Assembly: GCA_963934295.1 (NCBI GenBank)
Contig: CAWVXY010000006.1
Span: 1 to 64,000 of the forward strand
Length of the DNA: 64,000 nt
Direction of reading: 5' to 3'
Source: Seribacter sp963934295
GTDB lineage: Bacteria; Verrucomicrobiota; Verrucomicrobiia; Opitutales; Seribacteraceae
Translations under genes and position numbers: made by a program
The notes under the pieces: generated by a model
The model's input: the letters and a program-made list of their open reading frames with translations, nothing else
What the model was told of the DNA's origin: nothing
The model's database searches: none
Shown here: in pieces, positions 9,946 to 18,843 of the stretch
Position numbering within the stretch: the first letter of the stretch is position 1
How the letters are laid out: every line of letters begins with the position of its first letter

Positions 9946-11706
9946 TTATTCGTCCGCAAATGCGATATCCGGTTGGTAGGACAAAACGAGTTTGTATTGT
10001 TGTCCAGGTCTCATAACTAATGGATGATCTCGAACAAGATATTGAACATAATGCACATTACCCGCATATCCCCGGTAATCATTATCCTCTGTAAGGGTTT
10101 CAAAAGATCCCCATGTAGCTTGAAAGTCATCGACTTCCACATTAGCCCGTAATCCTTCAGGGCCTTGTCTTAATGTGGTGCCCAGTCTGTATGTTGAGTG
10201 AGGTGAGCCAATTACAAGGGCGAGCCTCATTTTATCCATGGTTACCTGATTTTTGACTTTGAAAGAAAATTCGGATTGGACACGGCCTTCACTGAAAGAC
10301 CATTGGACTTGGCAACTTCCCAAGCCGTAAGCAAAAGAACCGTCTGTCTTAATAAGGTCTGGTTGATCAAACCTGAGATAGAAAGATTTTTTGAGTCCGA
10401 TACCGGTCACACAATTTTTTCCATAGTAGGATGGTATAATGGAAACATCTCCAAACGTAAGTTCTGGCATCATGACGGGCAGGTATTTATTAACTGGCCA
10501 GTCAAAAATTCCTGAGCAATGAGGAAAAGCCAAGTTGTCACTGGTTACGTTTGCGCCTGGGCCGATAAGGGGAAGTTGGTATTGTAAGCCATTATTCTCA
10601 TCTCTGAATAGAAAGGCACCGTGTTCTTTCTTATGAGACTTATCGAAAATTACAAAACGTCCGGCTGTTTTTGACCGATTCGGTGGCGGAACTCCTAATG
10701 AGCCTCCAATGACTTTGGCTAAACGAGACCATTGGCAAAGGTTTCGTGCCGCATCAAAGTTTGCCATTCGGGTTGTGTGATTGGGCACTGTGTTTCTTTC
10801 AGAATCACGGATAACGAGGTCACCTTTTTCCTGGTCTAAGTAAGTAACGAAAAAATATTGAAACAACCTGCGTAAGGTATCCAAATATAAAGGCATTTTC
10901 TCTGAATTAATCCAATGATCACGCATGGATTGAAGGATCATGCTTATGCAATGAATCTGCCCATATGCACCAACAGAACGCCCATAATTCCAGCCCAACC
11001 CATCCTGTCTCACCATGTCTGGTAGCATTTTAAGGTATTTCTCTGCAAAAGTCCTAAGTTTAGGAAGCTTTCTGTCTTTAAGGTGAACATTGGCGTGCAA
11101 TTGAAGTGCCTGTCGAATAAAGATAAAAGATAGAAGGCCATACACATCATAGACGCCACCTTTATTTTTAGAGTCATCATCAAAGAATCCGGTGGAACTG
11201 CTCGCTTCAATTCTATCCACAAAACGATCAATAACTTTTCCGGTATCATCTTTCTTCGTTAAACCAAAACTAAATCTGGCAACGGACTTGGCTACATTAA
11301 AAGCTTGGTAGTGGTCTTCATGATCAGAGCGGGCAAGCAGGCATTGATCAAGTTGTTCACGAGTAGGGTCAAGCAATCGTTCCCAAACCGCATTTCTTTC
11401 TTTGGATGCGCCAAAAGACAAAAGACCCAGTGAGGCGTAAGCCATACCATTATCGTTGGCTTCTTCATTAAAAGCCTGCTGGGTGATGCAACGAGCAGCA
11501 AGGTCATGAAGATCAAAATTTTCGAGCTCTACTTCTCCGGTTGCTCGAAAGAATTCTCCAATCGCAAGTGCGGCATGGCCGGGCTCGTCGGCTCGAGCAT
11601 CTTCACCGGATGCGGGAGTAACCGTTCCGTCTTCGTTGATGTGCCGAAGGTTATTGCCCAAAAGAGAACGGGCTAAATCCAAGCATTGATCAGAAAAATT
11701 GTGCAT
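9946..11706 (-). CDS. uncharacterised protein, possible alpha/alpha-toroid carbohydrate-active enzyme
   Basis: This 586-residue protein has no signal peptide. The first 300 residues are helix-rich with repeated hydrophobic helices and aromatic/Gly turns (GMAYASLGLLSFG, GVYDVYGLLSF, LGWNYGRSVGAYGQIHCIS), which suggests an alpha/alpha toroid as in polysaccharide lyases and glycoside hydrolases of the heparinase/GH105 type. The second half is beta-rich, with repeated YRLG and SFE-type strands, as in the beta-sandwich that follows the toroid in such lyases. I did not recognise a defined family, and catalytic residues cannot be assigned. It is followed by hisF and preceded by rho on the same strand, with no sign of a sugar-use operon. 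The functional idea rests on inferred fold only. Confidence 0.7.
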   Translation of the reverse strand: MHNFSDQCLDLARSLLGNNLRHINEDGTVTPASGEDARADEPGHAALAIGEFFRATGEVELENFDLHDLAARCITQQAFNEEANDNGMAYASLGLLSFGASKERNAVWERLLDPTREQLDQCLLARSDHEDHYQAFNVAKSVARFSFGLTKKDDTGKVIDRFVDRIEASSSTGFFDDDSKNKGGVYDVYGLLSFIFIRQALQLHANVHLKDRKLPKLRTFAEKYLKMLPDMVRQDGLGWNYGRSVGAYGQIHCISMILQSMRDHWINSEKMPLYLDTLRRLFQYFFVTYLDQEKGDLVIRDSERNTVPNHTTRMANFDAARNLCQWSRLAKVIGGSLGVPPPNRSKTAGRFVIFDKSHKKEHGAFLFRDENNGLQYQLPLIGPGANVTSDNLAFPHCSGIFDWPVNKYLPVMMPELTFGDVSIIPSYYGKNCVTGIGLKKSFYLRFDQPDLIKTDGSFAYGLGSCQVQWSFSEGRVQSEFSFKVKNQVTMDKMRLALVIGSPHSTYRLGTTLRQGPEGLRANVEVDDFQATWGSFETLTEDNDYRGYAGNVHYVQYLVRDHPLVMRPGQQYKLVLSYQPDIAFADE

Positions 11707-11774
11707 AAGGGGGCTCGAAAAAGAAAATTATGAAAGAGACGAAAGTGTCGATAATACTTACTTTTGTCAACGAG

Positions 11775-12914
11775 TTAAGGGGTTTGTATTAGGTCTAGAA
11801 ACTCTTTGTTCGATTTTGTGGTTACCATTCGATCTAATAAAGTTTCAGCTGCATCAATTATTTTCATTGGAGACATAGCTCGTCGGAGGAAGGAAGTTTT
11901 TTCCAATATCTTTGGATCAACTAGATCTTCTTCTTTGCGCGTTCCTGAAGATGCAAGATTTATTGCTGGCCAAAGGCGAAGTTCAGCTACTTTTCGATCA
12001 AGTATAATTTCGCAATTTCCAGTCCCTTTGAATTCCTGAAAAATAAGTTCGTCCATCTTTGAACCTGTTTCAACGAGGGCAGTGGCAACAATTGTCAGTG
12101 AGCCTGCTTCCTCCGAATTTCGGGCAGAGGAAAAAATTTGCCTCGGTTTTTCCAATGCTCGAACATCAAGACCACCCGTCATCGTCCGTCCACTTTTACC
12201 AGATGCAGCATTGTAAGCTCGGGAGAGACGGGTTATGGAGTCTAGTAGTAAAACAACATCTTTTTTACTTTCGACTAATCTTTTAGCTCGCTCGATTGCG
12301 AGTTCTGCAATTCGTAGATGGCTTTTTACTTCTTCGTCATTGGAAGATGCGTAAATTTCCGCTGGGACAGATCGTTTAAAGTCGGTGACCTCTTCTGGCC
12401 TTTCATCAATGAGCAAAACCATCAAATGGCATTCCGGATGGTTTTCTTTAATTCCTTTTGCAATATCGTGAAGAATAGTGGTTTTTCCGGCACGTGGCGG
12501 TGCAACAATTAGACTTCGTTGACCTTTTCCTATAGGGCAGAATAGATCAATCACTCGGGTTGTCATTCGGCCGTCCTTGCTCTCCAAATTAAGTTTATCT
12601 TTAGGCTGAATTGTTGTAAGTTGATCAAATCGAAATTGTTGCTTGCGTTCCTTTAATTCCATCCCATCCACTTTATGAATAAAACGAACTTTTGGATTTG
12701 GCCTGCTTTTATCAGGAATTGCATCCGCTGTAATAACCGAACCTTTTTTGAGTTTAAATCTTCGAATTAGCTCTTTAGGCACAAAAGCATCGTTGGGAGT
12801 TGTTTTTCCTCCCCTTTGGGGGTCAAGAAGAACTCCAGTCTTATTTTCGTTTAGATCAAGAATACCTTCAACTTCTAGAAGATTCTGACCAGTTTGTTCA
12901 TGTTCACTCATCAA
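11775..12914 (-). CDS. rho: transcription termination factor Rho, short form
   Basis: Rho is the hexameric RNA-dependent ATPase that ends transcription. Core motifs are intact: GQR at 131-133, Walker A APPRAGKT at 138-145, LIDERPEEVTD near 168, LLDSITRLSRAYN, and the R-loop region EFKGTGNCE. At 379 residues it is shorter than E. coli Rho (419): the N-terminal helical bundle is missing and the protein starts almost at the cold-shock RNA-binding fold (VEGILDLNENKTGVLL). The aromatic FGFLR motif of the primary RNA site in E. coli is replaced by KTGVLLD, so that site is diverged. Two Met codons start the gene (12914 and 12911). Two terminator-like hairpins lie in the leader. Confidence 0.97.
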   Translation of the reverse strand: MMSEHEQTGQNLLEVEGILDLNENKTGVLLDPQRGGKTTPNDAFVPKELIRRFKLKKGSVITADAIPDKSRPNPKVRFIHKVDGMELKERKQQFRFDQLTTIQPKDKLNLESKDGRMTTRVIDLFCPIGKGQRSLIVAPPRAGKTTILHDIAKGIKENHPECHLMVLLIDERPEEVTDFKRSVPAEIYASSNDEEVKSHLRIAELAIERAKRLVESKKDVVLLLDSITRLSRAYNAASGKSGRTMTGGLDVRALEKPRQIFSSARNSEEAGSLTIVATALVETGSKMDELIFQEFKGTGNCEIILDRKVAELRLWPAINLASSGTRKEEDLVDPKILEKTSFLRRAMSPMKIIDAAETLLDRMVTTKSNKEFLDLIQTP

Positions 12915-12928
12915 AAAGATAAAATTTT

Positions 12929-12962
12929 GGCAATTCTTGCCTATGGAAAACCGATAAATCGG
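12929..12962 (-). promoter_or_regulatory. two tandem hairpins in the rho leader
   Basis: Read on the minus strand, CCGAT-TT-ATCGG (12962-12951) is followed by TTTT, and GGCAA-GAA-TTGCC (12941-12929) is followed by AAAATTTTATCTTTTT just before the rho start. Both are perfect inverted repeats with short loops and U-rich tails. They could act as attenuators or stabilise the leader. Autogenous attenuation of rho is known in E. coli; its use here is inference. Confidence 0.4.
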
Positions 12963-13130
12963 ATGGGATTATTAAACTGAATTAAAGCTTGCCATTCATT
13001 TAAGAAGGGAGTGCAACTCAATTAAAATATCAATTACATGATTTACTTAGATTTAAGTCAACCAAGTAAAGCATCTTTGTACAAAAGGGTTTGTCCTTAT
13101 TTGTTTATCGTTTAATAAATCATTCTATAT

Positions 13131-14657
13131 ATGAACAAAGCCTATTATTTAACAACTGCCATCGATTACGCTAATGGATCCCCCCATTTAGGCCATGCGT
13201 ATGAAAAAATTTTGGCTGATGTAATCATTAGAACTAAAAGACTAAATGGGATAACTACTCATTTTGTGACCGGTCTTGATGAACATGGGCAAAAAGTTCA
13301 ACAAGGTGCGGACAAGGAAGGAATACTTCCCGAAGAAAGATGTGATAGAATTGCTCAGGAATTCAAAAATTTGCTCGTTACCTTAAATATTTCGAATGAT
13401 GATTATATTCGCACAACAGAGTCCCGTCATAAAAATGTAGTGTCCTCCCTGCTGCAGGATCTGTTTGATAGAGGAGAAATTTACCAAGCTGAATATAAGG
13501 GATTTTATTCAACCCGTGCCGAACAATTCCTTCAGGAAAAAGACAAAGTTAAAGGCAAGTGGCCTGAAATTTATGGTGAAGTAACCGAAATTACCGAAAG
13601 TAATTATTTCTTCAAGCTTAGCAAATATCAGGATTGGTTAATAAAATTTCTGGAAGAATCAGAGGATTTTATTGTGCCAAGTTTTAGAAAAAAGCAGGTG
13701 GTCGAATTTTTAAGGGAACCCTTAAATGATCTTTGTATTTCTAGACCCAAAGAAAGATTAGCGTGGGGAATCCCGTTACCGTTCGATAAAGATTATGTCA
13801 CTTATGTTTGGTTTGATGCCCTAGTAAATTATGTTACTGCGGCAGGATATGGAAATGCAGATTTTCAAGATTTATGGCCTGCCGATCTGCATGTTATTGG
13901 AAAGGATATCTTGGCACCACCCCATGCGGTTTATTGGCCTATTATGTTGAAGGCTTCGAATTTACCACTCCCGAAGCAAATCCTTGCCCATGGATGGTGG
14001 ATGAGTTCGGGTGAAAAAATGTCCAAGAGTACGGGTGAAGTTGTGGATCCATTAAGCTTGGTTGAAAAACGTGGAGTTGATGCATTTCGATATTTTGTGA
14101 TGAGGGAAATGACGGTTGGTCAAGATGCTGAATTTTCACTGGATCGTTTTGAATCCCGATATAAAACTGATTTGGGAAATGATTTGGGGAATTTAGTAAG
14201 TCGCTTATTTCATATGACCGCCACTTACGAGAAAGGGATCGTTCCGAAAGTAGAACTGAATGAAGAGTTTGAGCAAAAAATGAAAGCAAATTTCGAAGTT
14301 GCCAAAGAAAAGGCATTGGAACATTTCAACTCATTTCAATTTAATCAAGGGTTGGAGAAAATTTTCATTTTTATTCGATCCATTAATAAATATGCGGATG
14401 AAAGAACACCTTGGAAACTCGCAAAATCGGATTCAATTGAGGACAGGCAGAAATTAAAAACTTGTCTGGGTGTTATGGTTGAATCTCTTCGTTTGGCGAT
14501 TCAGATGATTGCACCTGTCATGCCTGATGTGCATAAAAAAGTGAACCAATTATTCGGGTTACCCGTCTGTGATAATTGGGAAAATGCATTGGAATGGGAT
14601 TTTAGGCTTGAGGGTAAGACTTTGGGAGAAAAAATAATTCTTTTTCCCAGAGATTAA
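13131..14657 (+). CDS. metG: methionyl-tRNA synthetase, form without zinc-knuckle cysteines
   Basis: MetG charges tRNA-Met. The class I signatures are HLGH at residues 19-22 and KMSKS at 296-300. The linker that normally carries one or two zinc knuckles reads FYSTRAEQFLQEKDKVKGKW, with no Cys at the usual CxxC positions, so this is a zinc-free form. At 508 residues it lacks the C-terminal EMAP/Trbp111-like tRNA-binding domain of longer enzymes. The anticodon-binding helical domain follows (NKYADERTPWKLAK). The gene is divergent from rho across 216 bases with no clear Shine-Dalgarno sequence before the ATG. Its stop is separated by one base from the stop of the convergent CBS-domain gene. Confidence 0.97.
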   Translation: MNKAYYLTTAIDYANGSPHLGHAYEKILADVIIRTKRLNGITTHFVTGLDEHGQKVQQGADKEGILPEERCDRIAQEFKNLLVTLNISNDDYIRTTESRHKNVVSSLLQDLFDRGEIYQAEYKGFYSTRAEQFLQEKDKVKGKWPEIYGEVTEITESNYFFKLSKYQDWLIKFLEESEDFIVPSFRKKQVVEFLREPLNDLCISRPKERLAWGIPLPFDKDYVTYVWFDALVNYVTAAGYGNADFQDLWPADLHVIGKDILAPPHAVYWPIMLKASNLPLPKQILAHGWWMSSGEKMSKSTGEVVDPLSLVEKRGVDAFRYFVMREMTVGQDAEFSLDRFESRYKTDLGNDLGNLVSRLFHMTATYEKGIVPKVELNEEFEQKMKANFEVAKEKALEHFNSFQFNQGLEKIFIFIRSINKYADERTPWKLAKSDSIEDRQKLKTCLGVMVESLRLAIQMIAPVMPDVHKKVNQLFGLPVCDNWENALEWDFRLEGKTLGEKIILFPRD

Positions 14658-14658
14658 A

Positions 14659-15963
14659 TTAAGAAGCAGGTTCATTTGGGGATGACAGAAGTTTCACTTC
14701 CGTTAACTGAACCCGGGTTTCGTCAGCCTCTAAAATCGTAATTTGTAAATTTTTTAATTTTAAAATTTCTCCCACTTCAGGAATTCGTCCAAGTTCTTTG
14801 GTAATGAGTCCGCCAAAACTGGTTAATTCCTCCTGTTCTTCCACTCCCAACTCTTCTGGCAATTCATGAACTGGGCTTAATCCCGAAACCTTCCATTTTC
14901 CAACACCAGATTTTTGAACTGTATTTTCTTCGGTATCGAATTCATCTTGAATTTCACCGACTACTTCTTCGAGAATATCTTCCAGTGTGATAACTCCGTC
15001 GATGCCACCAAATTCATCTCGGACCAAAGCCATGTGAATTTTCCATCGCATCATTTTTTTTAATGCAACGGGTAATGGGTCATCAGTAGAGATTAAAGCG
15101 GGTGCCTTACTTAATTTTCTAAGATCAATTTTTTTTCCTTCGATAAGAAGACGAAAAGCATATTTAACATGAATGATACCAATGCAGTGGTCTAAATCAC
15201 CTTCGCATATGGGTAATCTTGTATGTCCACAAGTGCGGACAATTTGAAGGTTTTTCTCAATCGAGTCTTGGCAATCCAAAACCTGCACTTGATTTCTTGG
15301 AACAAGAACATCTCGAACATGTAAATGACCCATTTCAAGTGTATTTCCAACAATTTCAAAAACTTCAGGATCAAGAGTGGAGCTTTCCCTGCTAAGGGTA
15401 CGAATATGATCGGCTAATTCATTTTTTTCATCAGCCACCTCGATCTTGGGGTCCGCCAATTTTCTTATCAGTTTTTCTATTTGATTCAAGATAAGGCTAA
15501 GGGGAAAACTGAGAATTTGAATGAGAATCATGAAGGGCTTTCCAATTTTTAAATGCAAGGAAAGAAAAGAACTGGCAGCAATGGAATGAGATGCGATCCC
15601 TGTCCATGTTCTTTCCCAAAGAAAAGCAATCCCAACAGAACCTAAAAAATAAAAAATTAGACGAGCAGAAAAAGAATCAATATCTTGTCTAAAAAAAGTG
15701 TAAAATGTGATCGTACCCAAAATTATCTGAAGAGAAGAGAGTAGGGCGGCTTCTATATGAAAGGGTCTTTCATGATTTGGTGCGGCTAAAAGAGAATGTA
15801 ATAGTTTGTCATCAATTTTATTATCAGGCAGGGATGAAACACCGGCACGCACACGATCAATCAGTGCACGGAAGGTATTAACATAAAGCCCCCAAATACT
15901 AAGAAGGAGCCATGACAAGAGAAGAAATAAACGATTGTCGAAAAGAAAAAGAAATTCGCTCAT
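14659..15963 (-). CDS. CNNM/CorC-type membrane protein with CBS domain pair (HlyC/CorC family)
   Basis: This 434-residue protein has the domain order DUF21/CNNM transmembrane domain (hydrophobic stretches near residues 8-28, 75-95 and 100-118, then another before residue 165), then two CBS motifs (near 205-310, with VRDVLVPRNQVQ and KMMRWKIHMALVRDEFGGIDGVITLEDILEEVVGEI split between them), then the CorC/HlyC C-terminal domain. The family includes Mg2+/Co2+ efflux or resistance proteins; the name haemolysin is historical. Its start codon overlaps the hisC stop by one base (TAATG), which suggests translational coupling with hisC. Its actual ion is not known. Confidence 0.9.
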   Translation of the reverse strand: MSEFLFLFDNRLFLLLSWLLLSIWGLYVNTFRALIDRVRAGVSSLPDNKIDDKLLHSLLAAPNHERPFHIEAALLSSLQIILGTITFYTFFRQDIDSFSARLIFYFLGSVGIAFLWERTWTGIASHSIAASSFLSLHLKIGKPFMILIQILSFPLSLILNQIEKLIRKLADPKIEVADEKNELADHIRTLSRESSTLDPEVFEIVGNTLEMGHLHVRDVLVPRNQVQVLDCQDSIEKNLQIVRTCGHTRLPICEGDLDHCIGIIHVKYAFRLLIEGKKIDLRKLSKAPALISTDDPLPVALKKMMRWKIHMALVRDEFGGIDGVITLEDILEEVVGEIQDEFDTEENTVQKSGVGKWKVSGLSPVHELPEELGVEEQEELTSFGGLITKELGRIPEVGEILKLKNLQITILEADETRVQLTEVKLLSSPNEPAS

Positions 15964-17066
15964 TATGATGCCCGAGCCGGTGCGATTATTCGCGTTAAAG
16001 CATGTAAGGCTTTTGTATTTTCTTCTTCGGTGCCAATCGAAATTCGCACATATTCATTTAAACTTTCAGGCATGGGGCGGGTAATAATTCCTAGCTCTTG
16101 TAGAGACTCAAAGATTGTCTGTCCATCGCCAACCTTAACCAATAAAAAATTTGCCTGACTGGGTACATATTCTAAATTTAAAATTTTTAAACCTGCGGAC
16201 ATTTGTTTAAGTCCGGCGAGGTTTCTCTTTCTACATTGTTCTACCCAACTATTATCATTGAGGGCAGCAATTGCACAGGTTTGAGCGATCGAATTTGCAT
16301 TAAAGGGTTGTCGTGCTTTTTGTAAAAGCTCGATCATGTCTTTATCTCCATAGGCATACCCAATTCGTAGTCCGGCAAGACCATGAATTTTGGAAAATGT
16401 TCGCATAGCCACGATTTTCTTACCTAATCTCATCAGAGGGCGAAGATCGGCGGGCTTTTCCACATATTCCGCATAAGCTTCATCCATGCAAAAAACAACA
16501 TGGTCGGGAAGTGATTCTACAAATCGAATTATTTCGTCCGATGAGTTTGAAGTACCAGTCGGATTATTTGGACTAGGTAAAAATATCAACTTCGTTTTAT
16601 CGGTAACTGCTTTCCGCATTTCATCGAGATCATGAACCAAGTTGGGCATAGGAACAATAACTGGAGTAGCTCCCATAAGCATTGCCATTAATTTATAAAC
16701 CACAAATGCATGTTCACCTACGATTACTTCATCCCCATCTTCGAGAAAAATGTGACCGAGTAATTCAATGATTTCATTTGATCCATTTCCTAAGATAATT
16801 TGAGCTGCATCCATTTGAAGTTTGTCACCAATGGCTTTACGTAATTTTTCTCCACTTCCTTCTGGGTATAGATGTACATGGTCTAACGCGGTTTTGCCGG
16901 CTGCAATCGCAAGCGGGGATGCACCCCAGGGGTTTTCGTTTGATGCAAGTTTACAAACCTTTTTAGGATCAAGTTTATATTCAAGAGCAACTTGCTCGAT
17001 TGGTTTGCCTGGTTGGTAAACTGGTTGATCCAGAATGCGAGGATTCGCAAGTTGGGATAATTTCAT
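15963..17066 (-). CDS. hisC: histidinol-phosphate aminotransferase HisC
   Basis: HisC is a PLP-dependent class I/II aminotransferase that converts imidazole acetol phosphate and glutamate to histidinol phosphate. The expected landmarks are present: LASNENPWG near residue 41, NPTGT near 169, DEAYAEY with Asp195, and the Schiff-base Lys226 in MRTFSKIHGLAGLR, followed by the phosphate-binding Arg. At 367 residues the length is normal. The gene is followed by the CorC-type gene with TAATG overlap, an odd partner for a biosynthetic gene. A perfect inverted repeat lies seven bases upstream of the ATG. Side activity on aromatic amino acids is possible in this family. Confidence 0.95.
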   Translation of the reverse strand: MKLSQLANPRILDQPVYQPGKPIEQVALEYKLDPKKVCKLASNENPWGASPLAIAAGKTALDHVHLYPEGSGEKLRKAIGDKLQMDAAQIILGNGSNEIIELLGHIFLEDGDEVIVGEHAFVVYKLMAMLMGATPVIVPMPNLVHDLDEMRKAVTDKTKLIFLPSPNNPTGTSNSSDEIIRFVESLPDHVVFCMDEAYAEYVEKPADLRPLMRLGKKIVAMRTFSKIHGLAGLRIGYAYGDKDMIELLQKARQPFNANSIAQTCAIAALNDNSWVEQCRKRNLAGLKQMSAGLKILNLEYVPSQANFLLVKVGDGQTIFESLQELGIITRPMPESLNEYVRISIGTEEENTKALHALTRIIAPARAS

Positions 17067-17072
17067 ATAAAA

Positions 17073-17087
17073 AGAATATACTATTCT
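17073..17087. promoter_or_regulatory. short inverted repeat upstream of hisC
   Basis: AGAATA-TAC-TATTCT is a perfect 6-base dyad in the 97-base divergent gap between hisC and the RmlD-like gene, ending seven bases from the hisC ATG. It could be an operator or part of a promoter; AT-rich dyads of this size also arise by chance. Confidence 0.3.
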
Positions 17088-17163
17088 AACAATTATGGTA
17101 ATTCAAGAAAAAGGAATTAAAGCAGTGGTTGTTTAAAATAAAAGTTTCGTATATCTAGATTGT

Positions 17164-18117
17164 GTGAAAGTTGCAGTTTTTGGAGCGTCCGGAATGTTGG
17201 GGTTTGCTGTTTGTGAGTCCCTGGTTCGCCGTGGGTTTACAATTTGTGCATACTCAAATAAATCGATGGTTTCTATTTCCGGAAATGTAAAGAGTAAGCA
17301 TCTACCCTTTTCCGATGATGATCAAATAACGAGAGAGCTATTTGATCAATGGCCAGATGCAGTAATAAATTGTGCCGCAATTTCGTCCCCGGACGAGGTA
17401 AATAAGTCGCCCCTACATGCACAAGAAATTAATGTAGAGGGGGCTTACAGGTTAGCCTCGATTGCCTCGCACATAGGAGCGAGATTTATTCAGGTTTCCA
17501 CAGATATGGTTTTTGATGGAAGTAGGTCGCCATATCGGTCAACCGACATGCCTAATCCTTTGAGTGTTTATGGCATCCAAAAATTGGATGCAGAAAAAAA
17601 AGTCCTGTCTGTTACAGATGAAAACTTAATAGTTTTAAGAGTGACCCTTTTAAATGGTAATAGTCCCATGGGTAAGAGAAGCCCCCATGAAAAAATTCTT
17701 CAATCCCTTGCCCGTGGATCGAAATTGACTCTTTTCGATGATGAGATACGACAGCCCTGTTCAGTTGAAAATCTTGCCGATGTTATGGTTGAACTTTTGG
17801 AAAGACCCAATTTGAACGGCCTTTTTCATTGGGCAGGAAGCGAAGAAATTTCTAGATTTGATTTGGGCCTCCTTATTTTAAAGAGATTTGGAATTAATCC
17901 AGACCAAATTATTCAGGGAAAAATGAAGGACAAGCAACTCAATCTAGGTAATCGTCCTTCCCGTTTATCATTTATTTTGGAACCGTTAGTATCCAAAGTT
18001 CGCACTCAACCATTATCTATAGAAGAGCAGCTACAAGAACTTCGGGTTCCCAATCAATTATATGCTTGGTATCAGCAGTTTGCCGATGAGCCCTCTTGTT
18101 ATATTGCCCGTTTTTAA
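17164..18117 (+). CDS. RmlD/MAT2B-like SDR family sugar-nucleotide reductase
   Basis: This is an extended short-chain dehydrogenase of 317 residues. The NAD(P)-binding GASGMLG motif is at the very N-terminus, VINCAAIS follows strand 4, the catalytic Ser/Thr lies in VSTDMVFDG, and the YxxxK pair is in VYGIQK. The nearest characterised relatives are dTDP-4-dehydrorhamnose reductases (RmlD) and MAT2B-like proteins. No other dTDP-rhamnose genes are nearby, so the substrate is open. The start is a GTG at 17164, which places the Rossmann motif at residue 7 as expected. It is divergent from hisC and runs into the lipoate ligase-like gene 12 bases downstream. Confidence 0.85.
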   Translation: MKVAVFGASGMLGFAVCESLVRRGFTICAYSNKSMVSISGNVKSKHLPFSDDDQITRELFDQWPDAVINCAAISSPDEVNKSPLHAQEINVEGAYRLASIASHIGARFIQVSTDMVFDGSRSPYRSTDMPNPLSVYGIQKLDAEKKVLSVTDENLIVLRVTLLNGNSPMGKRSPHEKILQSLARGSKLTLFDDEIRQPCSVENLADVMVELLERPNLNGLFHWAGSEEISRFDLGLLILKRFGINPDQIIQGKMKDKQLNLGNRPSRLSFILEPLVSKVRTQPLSIEEQLQELRVPNQLYAWYQQFADEPSCYIARF

Positions 18118-18129
18118 GGATTACTATTA

Positions 18130-18843
18130 ATGCCACTTTTGTTTTATCCTTATCGTAATGAATGCGGGCCCGAAAACATGGCTACTGATCTTTGGCTATT
18201 TGAAGAATCCAATTCATGTGATCCTATCTTTAGGCATTATGGCTGGAAAAAGGAGGAAATAACTTTTGGATATGGGCAGAACTGGAACTGGGTAAAAAAC
18301 CAAAAAATTATTAACTCCATGAAACTCACCCGTAGACCAACCGGGGGTGGGATTGTAAAACATGGATGCGATTGGACATATATGTTAATTCTTCCTAAGG
18401 GACATTCATCTTTTTCTATACCCGCATTGGATTTGTATGAAAAAGTGCATTTTTTAATTGGAGAAGCTTTAAATAATCAAGGATACGCCACTTCTCTTAT
18501 GCCATGCCCTTCGAAAGGAAGTCAGGCAAAGGGCATTCCGGGCAATTGTTTTTTGGAACCAGTCGGTAGGGATTTAATGTCAGAAGATGGTTCATCCAAG
18601 CTTGCAGGAGCAGCTATGAAAAGAACAAGAAAAGGAATTCTTATTCAGGGCACATTGTCCTTATCACGATTTCCTAATTTGGATATGAAGTCTTTTCTTG
18701 GATCTTTTTTGGACCAATTACAGAATTTAATTTCAGAAAAAACCAAAGTTGTTGAATGGCCTAAAAATTTGGAGGCGATTCGTGCATCTTATGTGGAAAA
18801 ATTTAATTCCTTATCATGGCTGGAAAAAAGAAAATCTTTTTAG
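18130..18843 (+). CDS. lipoate-protein ligase A-like (BPL/LplA/LipB fold)
   Basis: This 237-residue protein is of the biotin/lipoate protein ligase fold. The lipoate-binding loop RRPTGGGIV is at residues about 68-76, and the catalytic lysine motif appears as KLAGAAMKR, followed by GILIQGTLSL. It probably attaches lipoate or octanoate to E2 and GcvH domains, either as a salvage ligase or as an amidotransferase. It lacks the C-terminal accessory domain of E. coli LplA, like LplA-N, LipM or octanoyltransferase forms; which activity applies cannot be told. The last four bases overlap the end of the convergent methyltransferase gene. Confidence 0.85.
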   Translation: MPLLFYPYRNECGPENMATDLWLFEESNSCDPIFRHYGWKKEEITFGYGQNWNWVKNQKIINSMKLTRRPTGGGIVKHGCDWTYMLILPKGHSSFSIPALDLYEKVHFLIGEALNNQGYATSLMPCPSKGSQAKGIPGNCFLEPVGRDLMSEDGSSKLAGAAMKRTRKGILIQGTLSLSRFPNLDMKSFLGSFLDQLQNLISEKTKVVEWPKNLEAIRASYVEKFNSLSWLEKRKSF

